This document shows positions 26,875 to 34,676 of a stretch of DNA of 64,000 nucleotides, one piece after another. The DNA lies in the IMG/VR virus record IMGVR_UViG_3300007735_000799, positions 1 through 64,000 of that record, one strand, 5' to 3'. The notes under the pieces are model-generated. The model ran no database searches. It saw only the letters and a program-made list of their open reading frames with translations, and had not been told where the DNA came from. The translations under genes and the position numbers were made by a program. Position 1 is the stretch's first letter. Every line of letters begins with the position of its first letter. The DNA comes from a virus.

Positions 26875-27924
26875 TCAAGGAACAACATACAGAACTGTAT
26901 CGGCAATAGTTCTAGAATGATGTCGCAAGTAATACTTTGAAGTATTCTTTGTGTAAATTTTACTGATCCACAATGGTATCTTCCATATATCACTGGCTAA
27001 ATGATATACAGATATGGCTAACCTTGGACGATATTTCCTTAGTAATTCCTCTGCACCCTTTAGAGCATCAAACTCATATCCTTCAATATCCATCTTTATA
27101 AGGTTGGCTGAAAAATTCGGTATGCAATCATCTATCTTAACGCATTGTATCAAGGAGTTTCCGTTAGGATCTGCAAAAGAACCCATATCTCCTTGATTTT
27201 GGAATCTTATTGTTTCACTTCTTTCTCCTACTCCGCAGGGCCAAGAAATGATACCATCTCTACTTCTACCAACTTCAGATAGTTTTTTGTAGTTTACCAT
27301 ATCAGGTTCAAAAGCATGAACTTCTTCTATATTATACCCTAAAGACACGGCTTGTAAAATGGTATCACCTGTAAATGCTCCACAATCAATCATACGCACA
27401 GGTTCTTCTACAGGAGGTATATTTGTTGGGAAGTATGGGATTGGATTTATAGAAGGAAAAGTATCTTTTCCTGTTTTAACAAATTCTATAAATGCATTAA
27501 AAACCTGTACACTTTCTGAATCTGAAAACAGATCACGAACCATCTGAAATTCTGCATCATAATTTTCCCACTCTTTTGCAGATATGGGTGCTGGACATCT
27601 TTTAGTGTTATTATAGTATTCTTCACACCAATCACCAAAACTGATAACTTTCCCCCATCCATCATTAAGCAATCTTTGTGTTATGGCTGCGGTATCAAAC
27701 ACGGGATTTAAAATAGCCATAACGACAACACTATCTTGTTTAACTTCTTTGGTTATATTTTCTGATTTTGGTGATAGTATAGGGATACCGCTCAATCCCT
27801 TTGTGCCGGAACAATTATCATCAAGTATTCCAGTTATAGAAGCACCTTCTCGTAGTATACCACCAATAAGCCAAGATGCTGCACCACCGCCTCCAAACAA
27901 CCAAGTGTGTGTATATGAATTCAT
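26875..27924 (-). CDS. FkbM-type methyltransferase with Rossmann N-domain
   Basis: The 349-residue protein has two parts. Residues 1-100 form a Rossmann-like domain (LFGGGGAASWLIGG, ITGILDD) of the kind found before sugar-modifying enzymes. Residues 170-330 resemble FkbM SAM methyltransferases: MIDCGAFTGDTILQA (SAM loop), EVHAFEPD, then LIKMDIEGYEFDALKG and YRPRLAISVYH. FkbM enzymes methylate hydroxyls on sugars or polyketides. In this island it would O-methylate a glycan residue. The acceptor is unknown. Confidence 0.78.
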   Translation of the reverse strand: MNSYTHTWLFGGGGAASWLIGGILREGASITGILDDNCSGTKGLSGIPILSPKSENITKEVKQDSVVVMAILNPVFDTAAITQRLLNDGWGKVISFGDWCEEYYNNTKRCPAPISAKEWENYDAEFQMVRDLFSDSESVQVFNAFIEFVKTGKDTFPSINPIPYFPTNIPPVEEPVRMIDCGAFTGDTILQAVSLGYNIEEVHAFEPDMVNYKKLSEVGRSRDGIISWPCGVGERSETIRFQNQGDMGSFADPNGNSLIQCVKIDDCIPNFSANLIKMDIEGYEFDALKGAEELLRKYRPRLAISVYHLASDIWKIPLWISKIYTKNTSKYYLRHHSRTIADTVLYVVP

Positions 27925-27930
27925 GTTTTT

Positions 27931-28881
27931 TTACCAAATAAAATTATCTTTATAGTACTTCACTATATTTGTAAGTTCTTCATCAAAGTTTTTGATGGGT
28001 TCCCAACCCAAACTACGAAGTTTTGAATCATCTAAAGCATATCTCACATCTTGTCCGGGTCTGCTATAAGAGAAGTCTATGTAATTAGAAATTTCCTTTT
28101 CACCAACACCACTAACCTTTAAGATTTTATTGATGGTTTCCAAATTTGATTGCTCAAACCCACCACAAATATTGTATATCTCATTGGTTGTTTCAGACTC
28201 AATAATTGTAATTATTGCTCGTGCGGTATCTTCGGCGTGTAACCAATTTCTTACTGGAGTGCCGTTATTGTGTAGGGGTATCTTTCTACCCAAGTGCAAA
28301 TACTTACAAGTTTTTGGTATCAGTTTCTCAACATATTGACCAATACCATAGTTGTTAGTGGGTCTAACAATGACATATGGAATTTTATAAGTTCTAGCCC
28401 AAGCAAGAACTAACATGTCAGCCGCAGCCTTGGTTGCAGAATATGGATTAGATGGCTTCAGTATATCGTGCTCGGTATGTGCGCCTTCTGTAATGTCCCC
28501 ATAAACCTCATCCGTGCTAAAGTGTATTAGTGTTGGTATCGTAATATTTTCTTGTCTGTAATTCTTTATCAATTCCAAGATGTTGTGAACACCATTTACA
28601 TTAGATTTAACAAAATCATCGCTGTTTGCTATGGAATTTCCCACATGAGTTTCGGCAGCAGTGTTAATAATGTAATCACAATCGTATAAAAACTTCAAAT
28701 CATTGATGTCGGATTCAACAAAAGAAAAGTTCTTATGCTTGTTAAATTCATCCAACAAGTTGCTGTTGGCAGCGTATGTTTTCTTGTCTATTCCTTTAAC
28801 ATGCCATCCCTTTTCTAGGCATAAACGAGTAACATAGGAACCAATAAATCCTAAACATCCTGTAACATAAACTACTTTCAT
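27931..28881 (-). CDS. NDP-hexose 4,6-dehydratase, RmlB-like
   Basis: The 316-residue protein is an extended SDR with VYVTGCLGFIGSYVTR, INTAAETHVGNSI, HFSTDEVYGD (Thr-Asp-Glu of 4,6-dehydratases) and YSATKAAADMLV (Tyr-x3-Lys). It also has VIVRPTNNYGIGQ and RNWLHAEDTA, as in dTDP-glucose 4,6-dehydratase. It makes the 4-keto-6-deoxy intermediate on which the RfbH-like dehydratase, split transketolase and SDRs could act. The nucleotide (dTDP, CDP or UDP) is not readable. A 69-nt gap follows upstream, the only gap in this part of the island. Confidence 0.85.
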   Translation of the reverse strand: MKVVYVTGCLGFIGSYVTRLCLEKGWHVKGIDKKTYAANSNLLDEFNKHKNFSFVESDINDLKFLYDCDYIINTAAETHVGNSIANSDDFVKSNVNGVHNILELIKNYRQENITIPTLIHFSTDEVYGDITEGAHTEHDILKPSNPYSATKAAADMLVLAWARTYKIPYVIVRPTNNYGIGQYVEKLIPKTCKYLHLGRKIPLHNNGTPVRNWLHAEDTARAIITIIESETTNEIYNICGGFEQSNLETINKILKVSGVGEKEISNYIDFSYSRPGQDVRYALDDSKLRSLGWEPIKNFDEELTNIVKYYKDNFIW

Positions 28882-28950
28882 TTAACTCCCCAAATCTACT
28901 GTTTCTAACAGTTTTATTTTATCTTGAAACATTTGATAATTCCCTGCTCA

Positions 28951-30297
28951 TCAAACATTCTCGGTAGCCATTATTGGCAAATGAACTCGTCTCTTAGTTA
29001 AGAAATCATTTAGTGTAGTTTCGATATAGTTTAGGTGCTCGTCCGTTATAACAGGACTTGTTCCCAAGAAGAAAGTATCTGTTGTTACCTTTCTAGCATT
29101 AGGGTAGTCTTTGATAACTTTCTCAGAATCCATAAGTCCTTCATATGCTGGCTGCAACATAATATTGCCAGCAAAATAAGGTCTAGTTTGAATCTTGTTT
29201 TCTTCAAAATAATCTACAATATCGTTTCTCTTGAACGGGCAACCATCCTTAAGAGTTACAGCAAAAGCAAACCAAGAAGGATCTGATTTTGGTGTCGCTT
29301 TGGGAATGATGAAATGCTGCTCATATTTGCCAAATATTTCACACAGTCTCTTATGATTGTGCTTCCTTATTTCAATAATTTTTGGAAGTCTTTTCATTTG
29401 AACCAAACCCATAGCAGCCTGTTGATCGGTTGGCTTTAAATTATATCCAATTTCATCATACACATACTTGTGATCGAATATTTCATTTGGTAAAGCAGGA
29501 AGCCAATTTGAGAATCTCTTTTTGCAACTACCGTTCTTTAAGAAATTTGCTTTTTGCCCAACACAATAGCACCCTCTTCCCCATTCTCTGAAACTTCTTG
29601 CAACAATCTCTTGTTCTTTTGTTCTACAAGAAACAAAACCACCTTCTCCCATAGTTATGTGGTGTGCAGGATAGAAAGAGCAAGAAGCCATCTCTCCAAA
29701 ACTTCCTAAAGGCTTTCCGTCGTATGTTGATCGAAGAGCATCGCAACAATCCTCAAGAAGAATCAAACCATACTTCTCAACAATTTGCATCAATCTATCC
29801 ATGTTTGGAGGATTGCCCAACACATGAGCAAAGGTAATTATTTTGCATCCTTCCTTTGCCTTTTCTTCAACCTGATCCAAGTTCAAGTTTAAAGTGTCTA
29901 GATCAATATCAACAAACACAGGTTCAAATCCTACCTGAAAGATGGGATTGATGGTTGTTGGAAATCCTGCAATTGGAGTTATTACCTTTGTTCCTTTGGG
30001 GAAGTTATACAAACGCTTTGATGTCATACACGACATCATTATTAGATTTGAACTGCTACCGCTATTGGTTAGAATGCCGTATTCCTTGCCCATCAGATTT
30101 GGGAACTGATGTTCAAACCTAATACCATTTGTTCCAAGAACGAGCCAACCTTCAAGAAGAGTCTTTACCGATTCGGTGTACTCTTCTGTTCCGAAATATG
30201 GGCCAGCGTATTGAACCCAATCAACACCAGCCTTCCACTTCTTGGAGACTTGCTTTTCCTTTATAAACTCTTCAACTGCTTTAAGTATGTGTTCCAT
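28951..30297 (-). CDS. RfbH/E1-like PLP and iron-sulfur 3-dehydratase
   Basis: The ATG at 30297 is chosen; the longer frame overlaps the upstream gene. The 448-residue protein is a DegT-fold enzyme with SFYPAHHITMGEGG, where the usual PLP Lys is His, and the Cys cluster GRGCYCVGQK...NGSCKKRF. That cluster is the [2Fe-2S] site of CDP-4-keto-6-deoxyglucose 3-dehydrase (E1/RfbH). ILTNSGSSSNLIMM and LEDCCDALRST complete the match. It would make a 3,6-dideoxy sugar with an electron donor (E3) that is not seen here and may come from the host. Confidence 0.88.
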   Translation of the reverse strand: MEHILKAVEEFIKEKQVSKKWKAGVDWVQYAGPYFGTEEYTESVKTLLEGWLVLGTNGIRFEHQFPNLMGKEYGILTNSGSSSNLIMMSCMTSKRLYNFPKGTKVITPIAGFPTTINPIFQVGFEPVFVDIDLDTLNLNLDQVEEKAKEGCKIITFAHVLGNPPNMDRLMQIVEKYGLILLEDCCDALRSTYDGKPLGSFGEMASCSFYPAHHITMGEGGFVSCRTKEQEIVARSFREWGRGCYCVGQKANFLKNGSCKKRFSNWLPALPNEIFDHKYVYDEIGYNLKPTDQQAAMGLVQMKRLPKIIEIRKHNHKRLCEIFGKYEQHFIIPKATPKSDPSWFAFAVTLKDGCPFKRNDIVDYFEENKIQTRPYFAGNIMLQPAYEGLMDSEKVIKDYPNARKVTTDTFFLGTSPVITDEHLNYIETTLNDFLTKRRVHLPIMATENV

Positions 30298-30317
30298 GAT
30301 ATACCATTTCTGTATAC

Positions 30318-31892
30318 TTAGTGTATACCAAATCCCCAATCATTCAAGTTAGGAATGCTATATTTTTTCACATTTTCTTTGATATATCTGTATGCGTTTG
30401 TATTTTCAACATTTTTATCTCGTTCTGCATAAATGTTTTCAGGTACTCGCAATTCAAATGGAAATGGCACACAAGTCCAATTAAAATTATTTACAGAACG
30501 ATCATACTCTACAGGATCTATAATATCAACCTTGTGAAGTAACTTATTGACATAATCCCAAACCTTATAGTGATATTGCTTAATAGCAATTGCTCTTCTA
30601 TCTGCCAACCAACTCAAATGGGATACAAACAAATGAGGAACATCAATAGAACCGTATCTATCTGGTGTAGGCACATGCTCTCCATGAGTTTGCTTGTTCT
30701 TATAAACAGCCCTCTTGCTGTAAGATCCTATTCTATCAACAGGATGCATTTCCCATTTACCGTCAACTCTTATTTCATTCTTTTTGGTGTATTGAATCCA
30801 TTTACAATAGAATAAGGTGTCTTTATTATTTTCAAGAAGTTCGTTTAACTGCTCTTTGGTTACATTGCCATCAAGATACTCATCAGCATCCAAACAAATA
30901 ATCTTACCTGTATATTTGAATGCTTCATCAAACATTCTTTGTCTAGTAGTTGATTCAAAGAAATCAATCTCTCCAGGATTAGTATGTGTTCTTAAAACTG
31001 CGAGGATGTTATACTTTGATGCGTTCTCAATCAAAAATTCGTAACTACCATCAGTTGATTGGTCATCCATGAAAACAAATCCATCAGCATACTTCTTCCA
31101 AATTGGCAACATATGCTTCAACAAATGTAGTTCATTCTTTATCATACTAATTTGAACTATAGATGGATTTGATCCCTGCGACGAATTACTTTGAAAATTA
31201 TTTGCTTTTCTTTTCAAGTAAATATCTCTATCGTGAGAACTACCAACATGCATATTATGCTGCATCAGAGCATCCTGATTTTCTGCCCATCTATGAATTA
31301 TTGGGCGACTATTGATATGCCTCAATACTCCTAGAGATTCAAACACTTCTGTTTGCTCGTTGTCGCACCATTCCGACTTATAATCAGGATGATAGATGTA
31401 ACCAAACTTATCATATAGTTTTCTACCAATAACGGGAAGAGTTATGAGAGTTTTAAATCCATCAACTCCCTTTTGCTCCAAACGAGGATCATTATTGTAA
31501 TTCAATGATCCATCCATATTTGGAAACTCTCTAACCATATCTTGTACTATAATCTCATCCCAACCTGATTCAACAGGTTCCATATCATCTGCGGTGGAAA
31601 CGATTATATCCCAATCAGTTGATGGAACATCTCTATTGATAGCAGCAATTTTTCCTCCGCGCTCTCCATAATGATATTCAACCAAGGTATTTTCGGTCTT
31701 GGGAAGATTCTCTAGAAAATGCTTGATTCTAGAATTGTTTAGCAACAGATCATCAGAATCCATGCTAATCACATAAGTGATTTTATTCTTTCCTGATGCT
31801 TTATCCATGTAGGCACGAAGATTATTCATAAACTTACCTGGACGCTGACGAGTTGGGTACTTTAGAATAAGATGCTTCTTATCGCTTTGCAT
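30318..31892 (-). CDS. Two-domain glycosyltransferase
   Basis: The ATG at 31892 is preferred (14-nt overlap with the upstream gene). The 524-residue protein has two GT-A parts. The N-terminal part (about 1-230) has YPTRQRPGKF, SMDSDDLLL and STADDMEPVESGWD and is a paralogue of the gene at 32477-33166. The C-terminal part (250-510) is GT2-like, with MIKNELHLLKHMLPIW, VFMDDQSTDGSYEFL, CLDADEYLDG and a late HPVDRIGSYSKRA block. The double unit may add two sugars in turn or combine a binding and a catalytic domain. Substrate unknown. Confidence 0.72.
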   Translation of the reverse strand: MQSDKKHLILKYPTRQRPGKFMNNLRAYMDKASGKNKITYVISMDSDDLLLNNSRIKHFLENLPKTENTLVEYHYGERGGKIAAINRDVPSTDWDIIVSTADDMEPVESGWDEIIVQDMVREFPNMDGSLNYNNDPRLEQKGVDGFKTLITLPVIGRKLYDKFGYIYHPDYKSEWCDNEQTEVFESLGVLRHINSRPIIHRWAENQDALMQHNMHVGSSHDRDIYLKRKANNFQSNSSQGSNPSIVQISMIKNELHLLKHMLPIWKKYADGFVFMDDQSTDGSYEFLIENASKYNILAVLRTHTNPGEIDFFESTTRQRMFDEAFKYTGKIICLDADEYLDGNVTKEQLNELLENNKDTLFYCKWIQYTKKNEIRVDGKWEMHPVDRIGSYSKRAVYKNKQTHGEHVPTPDRYGSIDVPHLFVSHLSWLADRRAIAIKQYHYKVWDYVNKLLHKVDIIDPVEYDRSVNNFNWTCVPFPFELRVPENIYAERDKNVENTNAYRYIKENVKKYSIPNLNDWGFGIH

Positions 31893-32493
31893 ATTGTATA
31901 CTTTCCGATGTTCTGTCATCATATTGATAGTAGTGAAGTACTTTATCTAGGTGAGTTTCACTTGTTACAAACGGATACATTCGCATACACCAATCAATAT
32001 CTTCTCCGTATGAAACAGCACGGAATGGAATGTTCTTGGCGATCTTGGTTGCCCACACGCACATGTGATACGGAGGACGCTTAATATCGCCTAGACTACC
32101 ATCAGGATTTTGCTTAAGTCCTTCGTGAGGATTACCCATACGGAAATCAACCTTGAACTCCTTGCCGTTTACCGAGCAATGCTGTTCAAAAGTAATAACA
32201 TCCGCAGGCTTGGTTCTCAAGGTTTCAATCAGGGTTGAGATGTAATCTTCGGATACAGCATCATCGTCATCCAAAAAGGCAATCCACTTGCCTCTAGCCG
32301 ATTGAATCAAAGCCTGACGCTTTTCACCGATGCTCATGCTCTTGTTGTCTACAAGAGTTAGAACCTCAACACAAGTCTCGTTTCCAATCTGCTCCAACAA
32401 ACGATTGTAGGTTGGAATCAAGCACTTCTCAAGACGAGAAGGAATTGAAAGAATCAGAACGCTGAGTAAGATTTCATTAGGAGGCGTTGGCAT
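31879..32493 (-). CDS. GT2 family glycosyltransferase
   Basis: The start is placed at the ATG at 32491-32493 (MPTPPNEILLSVLIL); the open frame reaches further but overlaps the next gene heavily. The 204-residue product has a GT2 layout: LSVLILSIPSRLEKCL, LVDNKSMSIGEKRQALIQSARGKW, FLDDDDAVS (the DxD motif) and SYGEDIDWCMRMYP (catalytic base region). It is shorter than most GT2 enzymes. No ribosome site is clear. It is coupled to both neighbours by short overlaps. Confidence 0.72.
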   Translation of the reverse strand: MPTPPNEILLSVLILSIPSRLEKCLIPTYNRLLEQIGNETCVEVLTLVDNKSMSIGEKRQALIQSARGKWIAFLDDDDAVSEDYISTLIETLRTKPADVITFEQHCSVNGKEFKVDFRMGNPHEGLKQNPDGSLGDIKRPPYHMCVWATKIAKNIPFRAVSYGEDIDWCMRMYPFVTSETHLDKVLHYYQYDDRTSESIQYAKR

Positions 32494-33166
32494 GTTGTGG
32501 CAAACCGAAGTTTGCTGCCTTTCTTTGTTGGTATAACGCACCGTCACGGGCGTAGAGTTCGCGGTTCTCGTTACGCATGTATAGAGCATCCACACCGATC
32601 TCTATCCAGAAGTGACGAATAATAACCTTGTCAATGTAAGTTGCTTTGCCTAGAATCCTGCTCACATCGGTAAACTCGTTGTCGGGGAATACGCTGATGT
32701 ATTCAGGATTGTAGATATAACCAAAACGGTCAAAATACTTCTTGCCGAAAATGCAAAGAGTATTCAAACGCTCGCCTTGCTTGCCATCGTTGTAATGAAG
32801 AACACCATCACCATCAGGGTAATAAGTCTGCATATCCTGCATGATGATATCGTCGTATCCCTGCATCTGAGGAATCATATCATCGGATGCAAGTAGCATT
32901 ACATCGTAATCGCCTGCGTGTTCCAAATCAGCATTGATGGCTTGTATCTTGGTTTTAGAGTTGCCCCAAAATGCTTTAACTGAATCACCTTGCTTGGCAA
33001 TCCAGTTACGCATACCGGCGTTATTCATGGTGGCATCGTCAAGATCAAACGAGCATAAGAACTGAACATCGTGCTTGCCTGATGCCATATTCTTGTAGAG
33101 ATTAAACACCTCCATGAACTTGGCAGGACGAGATCTGCTTGGTAACTTAATCAGTAATTTCGCCAT
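32477..33166 (-). CDS. Putative GT-A glycosyltransferase
   Basis: The 229-residue protein starts KLLIKLPSRSRPAKFMEVF, has CSFDLDDATMNN (a candidate DxD) and LASDDMIPQMQGYDD, then FGKKYFDRFGYIYNPEYIS and PDNEFTDVS. These blocks match the N-terminal half of the gene at 30318-31892, so the two arose by duplication. Small GT-A proteins of this form occur in phage glycan loci. It overlaps the gene at 33147 by 20 nt. It ends the sugar island; UvsX is two genes further upstream. Confidence 0.62.
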   Translation of the reverse strand: MAKLLIKLPSRSRPAKFMEVFNLYKNMASGKHDVQFLCSFDLDDATMNNAGMRNWIAKQGDSVKAFWGNSKTKIQAINADLEHAGDYDVMLLASDDMIPQMQGYDDIIMQDMQTYYPDGDGVLHYNDGKQGERLNTLCIFGKKYFDRFGYIYNPEYISVFPDNEFTDVSRILGKATYIDKVIIRHFWIEIGVDALYMRNENRELYARDGALYQQRKAANFGLPQHANAS

Positions 33167-33446
33167 GTAGTTCCGCCTCTTCGTTGAATTCTTCTATGGT
33201 ACAGCGATTAACAAGAACAGGAGTTCCTTCTCCAAGATAACCACCTAAAGTATTTACTTCAAGCCACTCATAGGCATCAATCACATCCATGCCCTGCTTA
33301 ACTAGAATATCTAAACACTTCTCGTAATCGTAGACAGCCACAGGAACAATCTGTCCAAACTTGCGAAGACTTCCAAGAAAGGCTTCTTGAAATTCAGGAT
33401 AGACGATTATATCATCCTTCCGCTTCAATGGTTTCCGTGGATTCAT
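33147..33446 (-). CDS. Uncharacterised conserved phage protein
   Basis: The 99-residue product is read from ATG 33446 (MNPRKPLKRKDD), inside the end of uvsX (35-nt overlap); an earlier ATG would overlap more. It contains VYPEFQEAFLGSLRKFG, VPVAVYDYEKCLDILVKQGM, DAYEWLEVNTLGGYLGEGTP and a C-terminal acidic end. I recall similar small proteins beside uvsX or in T4-like aquatic phages, without known function. The start codon is uncertain: a TTG near 33428 is also possible. Confidence 0.5.
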   Translation of the reverse strand: MNPRKPLKRKDDIIVYPEFQEAFLGSLRKFGQIVPVAVYDYEKCLDILVKQGMDVIDAYEWLEVNTLGGYLGEGTPVLVNRCTIEEFNEEAELHGEITD

Positions 33447-34482
33447 TGGTTGCCTCACTTTCCGTCGTATCAGAACCATACTTGAATTCACGAGCGGCAG
33501 CAGTCTCCAAAGACTTCATCACTTCTTCGGTGAAATACTTGGTTGGATTCTTAACAATCTGACTTTCAAAAGCAGTAGTGCCGTTAGGCAGTTCAATCTT
33601 GGTGGAAACCTTCTTGAACACATTCTGCTTCAAAGCCAAATCCACAAGACCGTAGTACCGGTCAAGTCCCTTGTCAAAGGTGAGAAGAACATCCACCATC
33701 TTGTTTTCACGGGTTAGACGACCCTTGTAGAGTTTGCAATGAATGATGTTGCCTACGATCTCATCATCAACCTTGTGCTTCTTCTTGGAAAGATACACAA
33801 TGGTTGAAGCGGCATACTTGAGACCTGAACCACCACCCATTTCCTTGGTTGGCACATACGCACCCACCACATCGTAGGTATGATTAGTCATAACCATTGG
33901 AATGTTGTAAAGACCCAACTTCATGGTGAGAACTCTGAAGGTTCCCTTGACAACTTGAGCGCGGGTCATGTCTCGCACTTCCTTGCCTTCAAGGGTATCG
34001 TTGGTTTCCTTGGAGGTACTCAACATGCCTAGTGAGTCAAGAACAACAAAGAAAGGCTTACGCTTCTTCTCGTCCAACTTGCCGTAGTTGTCAATGATTT
34101 GCAGCAACTGATGGCGGAAACTCTCAACGGTAGCAACAGGGAATACTGCTACACGATTGGGATCAAGACCGCGTGACTTAATCATGTCACTTGTAACAGC
34201 CTGCTCGGAATCAAAGTAAAGAATTGCACCTTCGGGATTGTCAGCCAAGAACTGTGCTGCGATACCCAAGGCAAAGTAAGTCTTGCCTGTGGCAGACTCG
34301 CCTGCGATACCTAGAATCTTATTGTTGGCGATACCGCCGTTCAGAGAACCTGAAAGCAGAGCATTCAGAGAGTAAGAACCGGTGTTAACAAAACCAGTAA
34401 CATCACCCTCAACTCCGTCCTCTGCAAGTGAGGCGAACTCATTACCCGATGCACGAATCATACCCTTTAAAAAGTCACTCAT
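33412..34482 (-). CDS. uvsX: RecA-like recombinase UvsX
   Basis: The 356-residue protein is T4-type RecA, which pairs homologous strands during recombination-dependent replication. It has Walker A GESATGKT (61-68), FDSEQAVTSDMIKSRGLDP, VVLDSLGMLS (Walker B) and MTNHTYDVVGAYVPTKEMGGG (loop L2 region). The C-terminus is acidic and Thr-rich. T4 UvsX has 391 residues. A consensus sigma70 promoter and a GGAG ribosome site precede the ATG, so it has early, independent expression in addition to any read-through from polymerase. Confidence 0.95.
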   Translation of the reverse strand: MSDFLKGMIRASGNEFASLAEDGVEGDVTGFVNTGSYSLNALLSGSLNGGIANNKILGIAGESATGKTYFALGIAAQFLADNPEGAILYFDSEQAVTSDMIKSRGLDPNRVAVFPVATVESFRHQLLQIIDNYGKLDEKKRKPFFVVLDSLGMLSTSKETNDTLEGKEVRDMTRAQVVKGTFRVLTMKLGLYNIPMVMTNHTYDVVGAYVPTKEMGGGSGLKYAASTIVYLSKKKHKVDDEIVGNIIHCKLYKGRLTRENKMVDVLLTFDKGLDRYYGLVDLALKQNVFKKVSTKIELPNGTTAFESQIVKNPTKYFTEEVMKSLETAAAREFKYGSDTTESEATNESTETIEAEG

Positions 34483-34502
34483 TGTGTAATCTCCATTGTA
34501 TT

Positions 34503-34531
34503 ATTATATCACTTTTTTCGCTGCCAGTCAA
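34503..34531 (-). promoter_or_regulatory. Sigma70-like early promoter of uvsX
   Basis: TTGACT (34531-34526), 17 nt, TATAAT (34508-34503) on the minus strand, 20 nt before the uvsX ATG, within the last codons of the small upstream gene. Confidence 0.8.
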
Positions 34532-34676
34532 GTCTTTTAAGAGTTTCTCTGACTCTTTTTCGCTTCTGTTTTAATTCCTCTTCACGCTGTCGCTTATCCT
34601 TATGGCGTTCAACAGATATGTGAATCACCAAACCTATAGCGAAGCATAAAGAAGTTATTAAAATTATTCCATTCAT
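34509..34676 (-). CDS. Small single-membrane-span protein
   Basis: This 55-residue gene starts at ATG 34674-34676, overlapping the polymerase stop as ATGA, and stops at 34509. Residues 3-20 (GIILITSLCFAIGLVIHI) form one hydrophobic span. The rest is Lys/Arg/Glu-rich (HKDKRQREEELKQKRKRV...), a likely cytoplasmic helix. The clean overlap and position between gp43 and uvsX support a real gene. The function is unknown; it may tether a partner to the membrane. Confidence 0.7.
   Translation of the reverse strand: MNGIILITSLCFAIGLVIHISVERHKDKRQREEELKQKRKRVRETLKRLDWQRKK

Noticed and set aside
28882-28950. Hairpin ACTGTTtctAACAGT with T-run between the RmlB-like and RfbH-like genes
   Set aside because: The T-run follows on the plus strand, where no gene would be terminated; on the minus strand no T-run follows.
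17131-33166. A prophage or bacterial genome fragment instead of a phage
   Set aside because: The sugar genes look bacterial, but T4 replication genes flank them on both sides on the same strand and with the same tight overlaps.
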